Shown piece by piece: positions 34,963-43,555 of a stretch of DNA of 64,000 nt. The notes under the pieces were generated by a model. That model searched no databases. It worked only from the letters and a program-made list of their open reading frames with translations, and was not told the DNA's origin. The stretch is from the NCBI RefSeq assembly GCF_004216715.1, contig NZ_SGXG01000001.1, positions 3,022,501 through 3,086,500 on the forward strand, given 5' to 3'. The stretch's first letter is position 1, and each line of letters starts with the position of its first letter. A program made the position numbers and the translations under genes. This DNA is from Cecembia calidifontis (GTDB lineage Bacteria; Bacteroidota; Bacteroidia; Cytophagales; Cyclobacteriaceae).

Positions 34963-36582
34963 TTAGCCTTTTTCTTTATCTGATTTTTGGATAAAGATCA
35001 TTTTCCATGCCCATTCTTTTTTACCTTTTACCGGTGCAAGTAAGGCAGTACCTTCTACTAAATCATTATGTTTTAGGCTGTGCTTTTCAACCAAATTTGG
35101 TTCAACAAATTTCCCATTGATAAAACCAAAAGAATTGTGCTCCCGCTTGTTGAATTTCCCCAAGACTTGGCTTAGTAGTGGATGCTCTTTACTTGTTGAA
35201 GCTTCAATTTTTTTGACATGAAAATAATCTCCAGTGCCGCAATTCCCTGTTAGCTTATAGATCCCCCATAGATTAGGTTCTTCAATATAATTGCCAAAAC
35301 CAAATTTATGTTCATTTACCAGAAAACTAAAAACTTTCTTTTCTCGATTCACATGATTTACGACGACGAGTATGGTTTCAGTAGATTTGTTTTCAAGAAG
35401 GGATTCTGCCAGAGCAATGTGATCGGAATAATTCAGATAAGCAGCTTGGGATTGGAAAAACCATGATGTTTCCATATACTGTCTGTGATTACTTTTTAAA
35501 CCCCAACCTTGTTTTTCTCTTAACCTCATCAGTTTTTCCAGCTCAGCTTTTGCTAAATTATATTGCTCAGTTTTTACCAGATAAGCTATTAGCTTTTCCT
35601 GTATATTGGATAGGAATTCCGGCTTGGTTTTGCAGGTCATAGCTTTACAGAGGCAGGAAAAATAAAGGTATAGGTCACCCTCATAGGCTTCCGCAAATAC
35701 CTGCCAAACCCAAAATTCACCTGACTTCTTTTTAGCAAAGGGCAAGAATGCTTTTATTCCTGTGTCTAAATTACCAGTTCCCAACAAAAGCTTAGCTTTG
35801 AAATAGGGCACATACAACATACCAGGATATGTTTCTAAGATTGGCTCTACAATTTCCTCGATATAAGCAGTGATTTTTCCCTCATCTGCCTTTTCTCTTA
35901 GCAAAGCCTTAGAATAGCTAATGTGAAGACGTTCTGCCAGGGATATTATCTTTTTGCCTTCCCATTCCTGTTTTTGAAAATCATCCTCTTCCAGGATATC
36001 ATAAAGTCCTGCTTTTTCTAAATAAACTGATTGATGGGTTAATGACCAAAAATCAACGGAGGTCTTTACCAATTCCTGTAATATCAGTTTGGAGACCAGC
36101 TTTTTGGTTGGACGATAAAATTCGAAATGGCGATTGAGTAATCCTAAAGTTTCCGTGTTATCTGGTTTTCCAGTTTTATTATGTGATTTAAGCAAGTAAT
36201 AGACAATCCAGGACAGTTGATCTGTATCAGGCTGGTTTTTTTTTAGCTCGAAATCGAATGCCTCACTGTACTTTCCATCAGCCACAAGCTGCTTCACCCG
36301 CAAGTATCCTTCGTTAAGTATTTTAAAAAAATATTCCATCCGTTCATGAAGAAGAGCTTCAGTAATTGGCATCTGAAGAGAAGTGAACTCATCAAGAAAG
36401 TGTTTGGCTTGAACAGTTTGTCCAGCCTGTACATGTTTTTTGATTAAATAATATAGGGACCAACTGTGGTTACGTTTTGCCCAAATATCATCTTGTTTTT
36501 GAAGAAGTTCGTTTTTAGTTAGTTTGTAAGCATCTTCAAATCTATTTTCTGCGCGAAGTTGTTTCAATAGTTGCTGATTCAT
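34963..36582 (-). CDS. CRISPR-associated TPR plus cold-shock-domain protein (uncharacterised)
   Basis: The product is 539 aa. Residues 1 to about 390 are helical TPR-like repeats (RFEDAYKLTKNELLQKQDD, WAKRNHSWSLYYLIKKHV, YNLAKAELEKLMRLREKQGW). The last 130 residues hold one or two OB/cold-shock-like folds, clearest in VLGKFNKREHNSFGFINGKF to EGTALLAPVKGKKEWAWKMI. This suggests single-stranded nucleic acid binding. The start overlaps the cas2 stop (ATGA), so it belongs to the cas operon and is coupled to the adaptation genes. From memory, similar TPR-OB proteins occur beside primase genes in conflict systems; that link was not checked. No catalytic motif is visible. Confidence 0.72.
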   Translation of the reverse strand: MNQQLLKQLRAENRFEDAYKLTKNELLQKQDDIWAKRNHSWSLYYLIKKHVQAGQTVQAKHFLDEFTSLQMPITEALLHERMEYFFKILNEGYLRVKQLVADGKYSEAFDFELKKNQPDTDQLSWIVYYLLKSHNKTGKPDNTETLGLLNRHFEFYRPTKKLVSKLILQELVKTSVDFWSLTHQSVYLEKAGLYDILEEDDFQKQEWEGKKIISLAERLHISYSKALLREKADEGKITAYIEEIVEPILETYPGMLYVPYFKAKLLLGTGNLDTGIKAFLPFAKKKSGEFWVWQVFAEAYEGDLYLYFSCLCKAMTCKTKPEFLSNIQEKLIAYLVKTEQYNLAKAELEKLMRLREKQGWGLKSNHRQYMETSWFFQSQAAYLNYSDHIALAESLLENKSTETILVVVNHVNREKKVFSFLVNEHKFGFGNYIEEPNLWGIYKLTGNCGTGDYFHVKKIEASTSKEHPLLSQVLGKFNKREHNSFGFINGKFVEPNLVEKHSLKHNDLVEGTALLAPVKGKKEWAWKMIFIQKSDKEKG

Positions 36583-37061
36583 AAAAATACCGTATTGGGT
36601 GGGTCTATTATTTGCTCAATATTTACATTTTTACCTATTAACTTCATACTTCTGGCATCTGAGATATTCAGAGGTACCAGAATAATACTATCTTCATTTT
36701 CATATACATCGTTGATTTCTACAAGTGTTTGTTTGATTTCTTCGAATTTTTTGTGGTCTGAGTGAACCAGGAAAACAGATTTTTGTACACGTATGCAGCC
36801 GTTTTTGAGCAGGTATTTGGCTACCAGTCTCCTGACTTTGTTGTTTTCTATATCATACATGATCAGGTAGTTCATAGTGGTACTTTTTTGGGGTTTTCCC
36901 TGGAAAATATTTAGTATTTTTTCAATCCTACCGGAAAGTGGGAGTAATTCATCTTCCGGATCAAGTATTGATTTTTGATCTGGTTGGGCCAAAATTCCAG
37001 AATCCCTGATTTTTTGGATTCTTTCTTTGAGGTCAAATTCTTTTTTTGGGGGCTTTGGCAT
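36579..37061 (-). CDS. cas2: Cas2 with a 62-residue N-terminal extension
   Basis: The product is 160 aa. The Cas2 ferredoxin-like core begins at about residue 63 (MNYLIMYDIENNKVRRLVAK, then YLLKNGCIRVQKSVFLV), where the D of MYDI is the conserved metal site. The first 62 residues (PPKKEFDLKERIQKIRDSGI...) are not part of ordinary Cas2. The longer start is preferred because ATG 37061 lies only 6 bp after the preceding stop, as elsewhere in this operon; an internal start at 36875 would give a standard Cas2. It pairs with Cas1 for spacer integration. Confidence 0.9.
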   Translation of the reverse strand: MPKPPKKEFDLKERIQKIRDSGILAQPDQKSILDPEDELLPLSGRIEKILNIFQGKPQKSTTMNYLIMYDIENNKVRRLVAKYLLKNGCIRVQKSVFLVHSDHKKFEEIKQTLVEINDVYENEDSIILVPLNISDARSMKLIGKNVNIEQIIDPPNTVFL

Positions 37062-37067
37062 TAGGTC

Positions 37068-38096
37068 CTAAGATTGGAAACTGGCTTTAAGAAATTCTGT
37101 CAAAGTTTTACCGAATTCTTTATGGCTTCCGGTTTTGGTAGTACCGACCACACTTACTCCTCTTTTACCAAAGAATACATTGACTTCAGCCCAGATTGTG
37201 CCTGAACGTATTTTAACTTGCCGTCCATAAGCTATTGGTTTTACTTCTTCTATTTCGGCATTGATTTCTTTAAGGTAGTTGTGAAGCTTATCCATGACCC
37301 ATTCCAGTTCCTCTGGTTGTTCATAGTGTTTTTCAGTGGGCTTTTTTAGCTTTTGTCCTGTCTTCTCTTTTATAAAAGCGAGCACTCCATCAGGTATATC
37401 TTGGCCAGTATTTGTTTTTTCATCTCTCGGTAATTCTTTGATTACTTCTCTGTGTTGCTTTTCTATTTCTTTGGCCTTTTTTTCAATTTGTTCCATTTCA
37501 AAGAGGGAATCTTTTGCTACAAATGCCTCTGGGTGGAGATGAACTGCGTTTGGGTTGTAGTAGGCTTGAGGATCAAAACTAACAAAACAACAGCGGCTGA
37601 CATCATGTGTTTTGTGGTCCAAAGCTGCACCAAGTTGATATTCCTGATTAAGCTGTATACAAAAGGCTTTGTAGAACAAGGCATAGTAAGCAGGATCAGA
37701 GATCTTGGGGTCAATTTTGAACAGCACTTTTAACCCATCTCCACTTGGAGAAGCAAAAAGCAGTTCAACCCTCTTATCCTTTTGTAGTTTTTCCCTGAGT
37801 TGGCCAATCTCAAGTCCATTTTCCGAGATATGGTCGATATCTATCAGGAAGCGGTCTGCATAAAGAAAATTTTCCTTTCGTCTTACTTTAGGGTGAAACT
37901 GGGCACAGACTACATAAGGCAGTGTTGTTTTAAGCCTTCTGTACTGGGCAGGATCCATTGCTCTGATAGCTTGAAGCCTGCGTTGGAGTGATGCGACTTC
38001 TCCTTCGGGATTGATGAGTGCTTTGTGGAATTTTTCTATGCTGATATCCTGTAGCTGATCTCCTGTCTGGGTTATATGTTTACCTAATCTGATCAT
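37068..38096 (-). CDS. CRISPR-associated primase-polymerase (AEP / VirE N-terminal-like)
   Basis: The product is 342 aa. Archaeo-eukaryotic-primase-type motifs are YADRFLIDIDHI (metal-binding DxD), LLFASPSGDGLKVLFKID (SxGDG-K) and HDVSRCCFVSFDPQAYYNP. The C-terminal part (from about residue 250) is a separate helical or dsRBD-like region. CRISPR-associated primase-polymerases encoded with cas1/cas2 have been shown in other organisms to synthesise nucleic acid and are proposed to help make or repair prespacers. It lies between cas1 (4-bp overlap) and cas2 (6-bp gap). Confidence 0.85.
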   Translation of the reverse strand: MIRLGKHITQTGDQLQDISIEKFHKALINPEGEVASLQRRLQAIRAMDPAQYRRLKTTLPYVVCAQFHPKVRRKENFLYADRFLIDIDHISENGLEIGQLREKLQKDKRVELLFASPSGDGLKVLFKIDPKISDPAYYALFYKAFCIQLNQEYQLGAALDHKTHDVSRCCFVSFDPQAYYNPNAVHLHPEAFVAKDSLFEMEQIEKKAKEIEKQHREVIKELPRDEKTNTGQDIPDGVLAFIKEKTGQKLKKPTEKHYEQPEELEWVMDKLHNYLKEINAEIEEVKPIAYGRQVKIRSGTIWAEVNVFFGKRGVSVVGTTKTGSHKEFGKTLTEFLKASFQS

Positions 38097-39088
38097 ATAC
38101 TTGCATTTTGGGTAAAAAATCTGGCCAGTTTATGCATGTCTTCATCAATATGTGACATTCTGCTCATTGACTTTCCATTGAGTAAGATTACTTCCCCTAA
38201 GTAATCATTTACAGATTGGATCAAAATCCTTTTGGCCAAGGGTCCTAACAAAAGGGCAGATTGAGGGTTTTCCTGATCGAAAGATTCTAAAGGAAAAGCT
38301 TCAGCCATGCACAATTGAATGACCACATAGTCCATCCAGGTTCTGTATTTTTCGATAATGTCAAAGACCAATGCAGGTCTGTTGTATTCATCTCTATGAA
38401 AAATCCCCACATAGGGGTCAATCCCTGCCTTGATGAGCGCACCTTCGATTTTACCATAAAGGATTCCATAGGCATAATTGAGCAAAGCATTGAAAGGGTC
38501 ACGTGCCGGTTGCCTATCCCTGGATTCAAAAGAATAAGTTTTCGGCATCAGCCTGGCAATACTTTGAAAATATCTTCTACCAGAAGCGCCTTCCCAGCCT
38601 CTGATGGTTGGCGCTACATCGGAAACAAATTCTCCTTCTACATCTTGCACTTTCTTCTTGTAATCTTCTATGCTATTGATACTAGATTTAAAAAAGTTAT
38701 AAAGCTGTTGTTTATCTGGCTCAGGATGTAATGCCAGCAGGAGAGCTACTTGTGAGTCCAGCTTGTGGTAAATTAATTCTTTTACCCAAGGTAATGCAGC
38801 TTTGGAATATAAAAAATTGACCTGAGCTTTTCGGATATTGCTTATCGATCCGTATTGAACGCTCCAGACACGACCTTCAGGATTGCCCAAATCATTAACA
38901 AAAAGTACTTCTACTTTATGTTTGATGGCCAGTATGATAACATCGCTGGTGATCCGGGCAGACTTAGAAATACTAATGCTCTTAACAATATCCGGCGGGA
39001 AGCTTTGTTTTCCCTCTGGTGTGGTGATTACAAAAAGTTCGTTTTCTTTTTGCAGGGTTGCTCCATAGGTATTAATGACTAAGTGCAT
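38093..39088 (-). CDS. cas1: Cas1 integrase
   Basis: The product is 331 aa from ATG 39088 (MHLVINTYGATLQKENELFV); an in-frame TTG 13 codons upstream is less likely. The N-terminal beta domain is followed by the helical catalytic domain with APTIRGWEGASGRRYFQSIA (metal-binding E), GIDPYVGIFHRDEYNRPALV (H) and FDIIEKYR (D/E). It integrates spacers with Cas2. The 3' end overlaps the primase-polymerase gene (ATGA). No reverse transcriptase is fused or adjacent. Confidence 0.96.
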   Translation of the reverse strand: MHLVINTYGATLQKENELFVITTPEGKQSFPPDIVKSISISKSARITSDVIILAIKHKVEVLFVNDLGNPEGRVWSVQYGSISNIRKAQVNFLYSKAALPWVKELIYHKLDSQVALLLALHPEPDKQQLYNFFKSSINSIEDYKKKVQDVEGEFVSDVAPTIRGWEGASGRRYFQSIARLMPKTYSFESRDRQPARDPFNALLNYAYGILYGKIEGALIKAGIDPYVGIFHRDEYNRPALVFDIIEKYRTWMDYVVIQLCMAEAFPLESFDQENPQSALLLGPLAKRILIQSVNDYLGEVILLNGKSMSRMSHIDEDMHKLARFFTQNASI

Positions 39089-39205
39089 GGTTTTTTTGGG
39101 TTTAGTTTTGATTTTAAACTTTTTCAAAGTTCCAAACTTTGGAAAAGTTTAGCCTTCTAATTAAGTTGAAAAACCTTCGAGGGTTTGACTCCCCCAAACG
39201 TTGGG

Positions 39206-40618
39206 TTAGCCTATCCACCAATCCTGAGCGAGAATAAGTTTTTCCTTGGATCTGGTGATGCCTGTGTACCACCACCTGGTAAGCTCATGGGGATTCATGA
39301 CATACATTCCTTTATTCAAAAAGAAATATACTTTTTCCCACTCACCTCCCTGACTTTTGTGGCAGGTTACAGCATAGCCAAAATTAGCCCTTAGACTATT
39401 CAGTACGGGGTCTTTCTGCATGGCGGCATAGTAGGTTTCTGTCTTGGGTTTTATTTTTTTGTCACGCATCCTTTGGCTGAAATCAATCATCAGCAAGCGC
39501 TGTTGGTCAGTATTCAGGTTACTGTTGCCATTGTGTAGAGGATCTAGACATAGCATGGTCTCATGGGCTTTTCCGGTGAGTCTTGCTTTTACTGTAATAT
39601 GGATAAAGCTGATACCTTTGATGCTTTCTTCATGCCCCACATCCAATACTTCGACAAAGTCTCCATTGGTGAGTGGAACCAGATAATTATTTTGGGTCAC
39701 CATTAGTAGGTCACCTTTTTGAAGTGGTCTGTAAGCATTCCCGTACATTCGCATCCTTACTTCAAGGTTGATATGGTGGCAGTTATAATTACTCAAGCTA
39801 ATGGCAATGGTCTGATCTGAGCCATTTTCTAAGAGGTCTTTGATGTACATTTCCTTCATTTGGTCAAAGCCGGCAAGCTGTATCCACTCACTATTTCTTG
39901 CAGGCATTTTTACCCATTTGGTCTTATAGGGCACACTGGTCATTCTTCGGATCTGTGTAGCCAGTTTGAGTACCTCAGAATCTTGCTTTTGTCGAAGGAT
40001 CTGGGTCATTTCAAAAGAGAAAACTTTTCTGCCTAATTTCCTGAAGAAGTCTTCTGTCAATGCTGGGCTTTCCAAACTTCCTACTGGAGGAAGTTGACAT
40101 GGATCACCCGCAAAGATTACTTTATTGTTACCCACCAAAGTCATGAAATCGGTCAGTAAATGCCCTGTTCCAAAAGAGGCGAATGAACTGTCATCATTGC
40201 GCTCATCACCGATCATGGAGGCTTCATCCACTATGTAGACCTTTTCAGAGGTCTCATCTGGTTTTCGGATCTCGAATAAAAGCCGCATTTGTCCATAATC
40301 ATTCACATCTGTTTTTTCTTTATCAGGAGGAGCATCTCCGTCTATGTCCTTGAAGTGATAGAGTTCGGAATGTAAAGTTTTGGCAGAAAAACCTGTTTTT
40401 GCACTGAGAACCGCAGCTGCCCGACCGGTAGGTGCCAGCAAAGAAAAAGTAATTTCCTTATCATCCAAGTACTGGGCAAGCTGTTGGAGTAGGGTAGTCT
40501 TGCCGGTACCTGCATATCCTTTGAGGATAAAAAAGGCATGTTCAGGTTCCTTCAAAAATTCAAGGATATTATCAAAAGCTTCCTGTTGTTGGGGAGTGAG
40601 TTGGATATTAGTATTCAT
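39206..40618 (-). CDS. RecD-like SF1 helicase in the cas operon
   Basis: The product is 470 aa. Walker A is LKGYAGTGKTTLLQQLA and Walker B is KVYIVDEASMIGDE; GDPCQLPPVG, FSFEMTQILRQKQDSEV, and the UvrD_C_2-like C-terminus (AVTCHKSQGGEWEKVYFFL, RWWYTGITRSKEKLIL) identify a RecD2/Pif1-type 5'-3' helicase. It overlaps the small CARF-like gene by 4 bp and is 117 bp before cas1. RecD-like helicases are not standard Cas proteins; its place next to cas1 and the primase-polymerase suggests a role in preparing or filling DNA during adaptation (inference). Confidence 0.85.
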   Translation of the reverse strand: MNTNIQLTPQQQEAFDNILEFLKEPEHAFFILKGYAGTGKTTLLQQLAQYLDDKEITFSLLAPTGRAAAVLSAKTGFSAKTLHSELYHFKDIDGDAPPDKEKTDVNDYGQMRLLFEIRKPDETSEKVYIVDEASMIGDERNDDSSFASFGTGHLLTDFMTLVGNNKVIFAGDPCQLPPVGSLESPALTEDFFRKLGRKVFSFEMTQILRQKQDSEVLKLATQIRRMTSVPYKTKWVKMPARNSEWIQLAGFDQMKEMYIKDLLENGSDQTIAISLSNYNCHHINLEVRMRMYGNAYRPLQKGDLLMVTQNNYLVPLTNGDFVEVLDVGHEESIKGISFIHITVKARLTGKAHETMLCLDPLHNGNSNLNTDQQRLLMIDFSQRMRDKKIKPKTETYYAAMQKDPVLNSLRANFGYAVTCHKSQGGEWEKVYFFLNKGMYVMNPHELTRWWYTGITRSKEKLILAQDWWIG

Positions 40619-40971
40619 GGCCAGTAATGTCTGAATCGGACAAATTCAAATTTGGATATTTTAGTCCCATCGGGGTGCTCTTGTGTGGTGCGGTGGGTGG
40701 TAGAGGAAATCACAGTTATTCCATGATTTTTGAGCATTTGAACCAGCTCGAATGAAAAGGTAAGCTCACCCATAAGATGCACTGCTTTTGGATTGATTGC
40801 AAGGATTTTTTGTAGGTAATCTGAAGCTAAAGCCTGAATCCCTGCTTCATCCATCATAGGGTCTATTTGTGGGAATGGCATATCTTGGATTTCCCCATAT
40901 AATTCATTGGCAAGAGATACTTGCTTAGCTGGCCAGGAAGAAGAGGGGTGGTTGGAGAGATTGAGGAGCAT
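40615..40971 (-). CDS. Small CARF-like CRISPR-associated protein, candidate ring nuclease
   Basis: The product is 118 aa, starting MLLNLSNHPSSSWPAKQVSL. It looks like a small Rossmann-type fold: an initial strand with SNH, MPFPQIDPMMDEAGIQALA, then KAVHLMGELTFSFELVQMLK and GITVISSTTHRTTQE. Small proteins of this kind beside Csx1 and Card1 genes include ring nucleases (Csx15/Csx16/Csx20 type) that cleave cyclic oligoadenylate and switch off signalling. The assignment is by size, fold pattern and context, not by recognised catalytic residues. It lies 3 bp after the Csx1-like gene and overlaps the helicase gene. Confidence 0.6.
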   Translation of the reverse strand: MLLNLSNHPSSSWPAKQVSLANELYGEIQDMPFPQIDPMMDEAGIQALASDYLQKILAINPKAVHLMGELTFSFELVQMLKNHGITVISSTTHRTTQEHPDGTKISKFEFVRFRHYWP

Positions 40972-40974
40972 TGA

Positions 40975-42372
40975 TTAAGATTTTAAAAGTGTTTCTACTT
41001 GAGATATCAATTCTCCAATTCTCTTTTGTAGCGCTTCGGCTTTCATGGGGTTTTTTCTAAGACCAGCGTGATTGATATCATTTCTCGATTCGGTAATGTG
41101 GGCAAAAACCGTCCCTAGTTTTTCAAATCTTGTATCCTGAAAAATTCCAGCAAGTTCCACCAAATAATATTCTGTATTCCATTTAACTTTATTTTGAGAT
41201 TTTTGGTAAATAACATTCAACAATCCCTTATAAAAGTCTCTGTCTTTCAATTCGATAATTGAAACCATTTGAGTTATTTGGTATTTGGCAAGAACAGTTT
41301 GAAAATTAACATTTGTTTCAATTTCCTTATTAAATTCAATCATACAGTAGGTTAGTAAGCCTTCCTGTAGCTGAGTGTAAGCTTGTTGAATCAACTTATG
41401 TTCCAAACACCATTTGGCACTTTCTAACCAAATCAAATCAGAAGATGTAATTATTGGTGTGGCTTTCCTTTCTATTAACCGAAGTATTTGTTTGAACGGC
41501 TTAACAACAATATCCGTATTCTGAACAGAAGTTATCTTTTTTTGAAACAAGGCGAAATCCCTTCCAAGTAAAAAGTTAAGTCTATTGGTTTGTATGTCGG
41601 AAGTTAATTCAGATAACTGATCGATTACATACCTTAAATCCTTTGTCGCCAAATCAGAGCCTTTTGTTTCTGCCATTCTGGATTTGATTTTTGATTGACT
41701 AGCCTCGTTCAACTCTTTGGTTGAACCGAATTTCACAAAGCTATTTACAGCAGAAGCCCAGGATTGAAATTCCAAAAGCATGTTCAAGTCGATAATAGGG
41801 GCATTTCTGTCATCCTCATCCATTGCCTGGACTTCTTGAATTGTTCCCAACTTCTCAAAAGCTCCATAGTGAATCCCTTTTACAGATATGTTCTTAGTCA
41901 CTTTAAGGTAATTGAGCAAGACCACACCAAGCATGGGAAGAAATCGAAATGCATGGGTGATGTCAAAGATTATCTGGTCCCCCTCCTGTATTTCATCTGC
42001 AACAGTTTCAAAAATAGACCAAACTTCCTCTTCAGAGAATCCTTCTTTGATCCGTTTGTGATTGATTTGAAATTGAAATCCCTCTTTTTTGAGTTCTTGA
42101 AGCCGTGAGTTTAAACCAATATTAGGAAGGTCAAATCGTTGGGTTCTTTTATTGAATTGACCATTATCCCTAAAATTCATTTGTTCAGCCTTTTCCGTAA
42201 GAAACAGTAGGACTTGATCGTTGGAGGAGAAATCTTGACAAAAAAGACGTATAAGGGCCTCCTGAATATATTTTACCTTTTCAACTTTTTGGCCAGGATT
42301 TCCTTCCAGGTAATAATTACACTCCTTGTAATCATTTGTGCCTAAAAACGATAAAAATACTTTTCTAGACAT
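40975..42372 (-). CDS. csx1: Csx1-like CARF-HEPN ribonuclease (TIGR02221/Csx2 type)
   Basis: The product is 465 aa from ATG 42372 (MSRKVFLSFLGTNDYKECNY). The CARF domain spans roughly residues 1-180, with LSFLGTNDY and IIFDITHAFRFLPMLGVVL as ligand-binding segments. The C-terminal HEPN domain carries ITESRNDINHAGLRK, giving the R-x4-H ribonuclease motif near residues 430-435. Cyclic oligoadenylate made by Cas10 should activate RNA cleavage. It starts 5 bp after the Card1-like gene stop. Confidence 0.9.
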   Translation of the reverse strand: MSRKVFLSFLGTNDYKECNYYLEGNPGQKVEKVKYIQEALIRLFCQDFSSNDQVLLFLTEKAEQMNFRDNGQFNKRTQRFDLPNIGLNSRLQELKKEGFQFQINHKRIKEGFSEEEVWSIFETVADEIQEGDQIIFDITHAFRFLPMLGVVLLNYLKVTKNISVKGIHYGAFEKLGTIQEVQAMDEDDRNAPIIDLNMLLEFQSWASAVNSFVKFGSTKELNEASQSKIKSRMAETKGSDLATKDLRYVIDQLSELTSDIQTNRLNFLLGRDFALFQKKITSVQNTDIVVKPFKQILRLIERKATPIITSSDLIWLESAKWCLEHKLIQQAYTQLQEGLLTYCMIEFNKEIETNVNFQTVLAKYQITQMVSIIELKDRDFYKGLLNVIYQKSQNKVKWNTEYYLVELAGIFQDTRFEKLGTVFAHITESRNDINHAGLRKNPMKAEALQKRIGELISQVETLLKS

Positions 42373-42377
42373 AACTT

Positions 42378-43463
42378 TCAACCATTAAACTTCTCAATCA
42401 ATAAATTCAATTTTTTCTGAAAATCGGGCTTATGTACAGGATTTGGGGTAAGAATTTGATTATCCTGATATTGCATGAAATCCTGCAATGTGATTAGTTT
42501 ATCAATTCCCAAATTGGTACGAAGCTGTTCAAGCTGATCTAAACTTTCCTCTACTTCAGGAAGTTCTGCTAAGACTGCAAGATATTTTTTACACTTGAGT
42601 CCAAATTTTTGAGTCAATGAAGCCAGTTTATACATAGGAATTTGATATTTATCCTTTGAATATTTCGAACTTGTATAAACCTTACATTCAAAAACATATA
42701 GGTCATTTTTAAAAATAAACATCAAGTCAAATTCATTATCATGATTTGAGGAAGTCGCACTTCCAATTTTTTTAAGTCCCACACTACAGCCAATTTGAGA
42801 ATCGTTCAAGTGAAAAACTCGTTTAAAAAACTGGTAACAGTAGAGTTCAAACCAATTTCCTAGGAGGTAATTTTTGTCAGCATCCTTATACCCAGGTAAA
42901 TTGGCCTTAGCAATTTCAGGTACATTTCCTGCTCCACCTGCATCAAGCACTTTCCAGAATAGAGTTGTTGGCTTTGGATTCCCTTTGAAATATTGTAAAT
43001 CTCCAGTGATTTCAAATCCGTAAGCATATAGATATTCATCCAAAGAAAGTTTAATTCCTGGATCCTTCGGTATTTTCAAAACCTGGGGATAAACCTGCTG
43101 ATAAAAATCAGAATTGATTGGTGCATAAAACATTAAGGCTTTATAGGACTGAAAATGGGAAAATACCATCTGGGACATCAATTTATTTCCCCCTGTTATA
43201 TTGACCAGAAATGCATCCTCGATTGGAAAATTAAACTTGTTCAATTGATAATGGATGCGGACAACGTCATCAGCATCTATTACTATAGTATGGCAGCACT
43301 CTGGGGGAAGCTTTAGGGCTACTTTCAGGTTTTCAGTAGCCTGTTTTTCCTCCATTTCCTGACTGGAAATAAAATAAAAGTGCGAATTAGCCTCTGCAAA
43401 TTGCCTGATAAATAGCAAATTAGGCACAGCCTGATCGGAGATAATGGAGACGAGGTGGGGCAT
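42378..43463 (-). CDS. Card1/Can2-like CARF nuclease (DUF1887)
   Basis: The product is 361 aa. The N-terminal CARF half includes FPIEDAFLVNITGGNKLMSQ, the cyclic-oligoadenylate contact region. The C-terminal PD-(D/E)xK domain has HDNEFDLMFIFKNDLYVFEC followed by K (D...E-C-K). Card1/Can2 enzymes cut single-stranded nucleic acids or nick DNA when bound to cA4; the exact substrate here is not known. It is the second signal-activated effector of the locus. Its start lies 92 bp after the RAMP gene, the widest native gap in the operon, with a hairpin in the gap. Confidence 0.9.
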   Translation of the reverse strand: MPHLVSIISDQAVPNLLFIRQFAEANSHFYFISSQEMEEKQATENLKVALKLPPECCHTIVIDADDVVRIHYQLNKFNFPIEDAFLVNITGGNKLMSQMVFSHFQSYKALMFYAPINSDFYQQVYPQVLKIPKDPGIKLSLDEYLYAYGFEITGDLQYFKGNPKPTTLFWKVLDAGGAGNVPEIAKANLPGYKDADKNYLLGNWFELYCYQFFKRVFHLNDSQIGCSVGLKKIGSATSSNHDNEFDLMFIFKNDLYVFECKVYTSSKYSKDKYQIPMYKLASLTQKFGLKCKKYLAVLAELPEVEESLDQLEQLRTNLGIDKLITLQDFMQYQDNQILTPNPVHKPDFQKKLNLLIEKFNG

Positions 43464-43508
43464 GGTATTTTTAAATATCTTTAAAAATTTAGGTGTAAAG
43501 GAGCCATA

Positions 43509-43536
43509 GCCGTCCCAAAAAGGACTTCAGGACGGC
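43509..43536 (-). other. Hairpin in the effector operon before the Card1-like gene
   Basis: GCCGTCC (43509-43515) and GGACGGC (43530-43536) form a perfect 7-bp stem. T-runs follow on the plus side only, so on the minus-strand transcript it is more likely a processing or attenuation point separating the RAMP genes from the CARF effectors. Confidence 0.45.
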
Positions 43537-43555
43537 CGTTTTTAAAATCAATTGA

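Noticed and set aside
34963..43463. Reverse transcriptase in the adaptation module
   Set aside because: No YxDD polymerase motif or RT-like domain was found; the polymerase-like gene is an AEP-type primase-polymerase.
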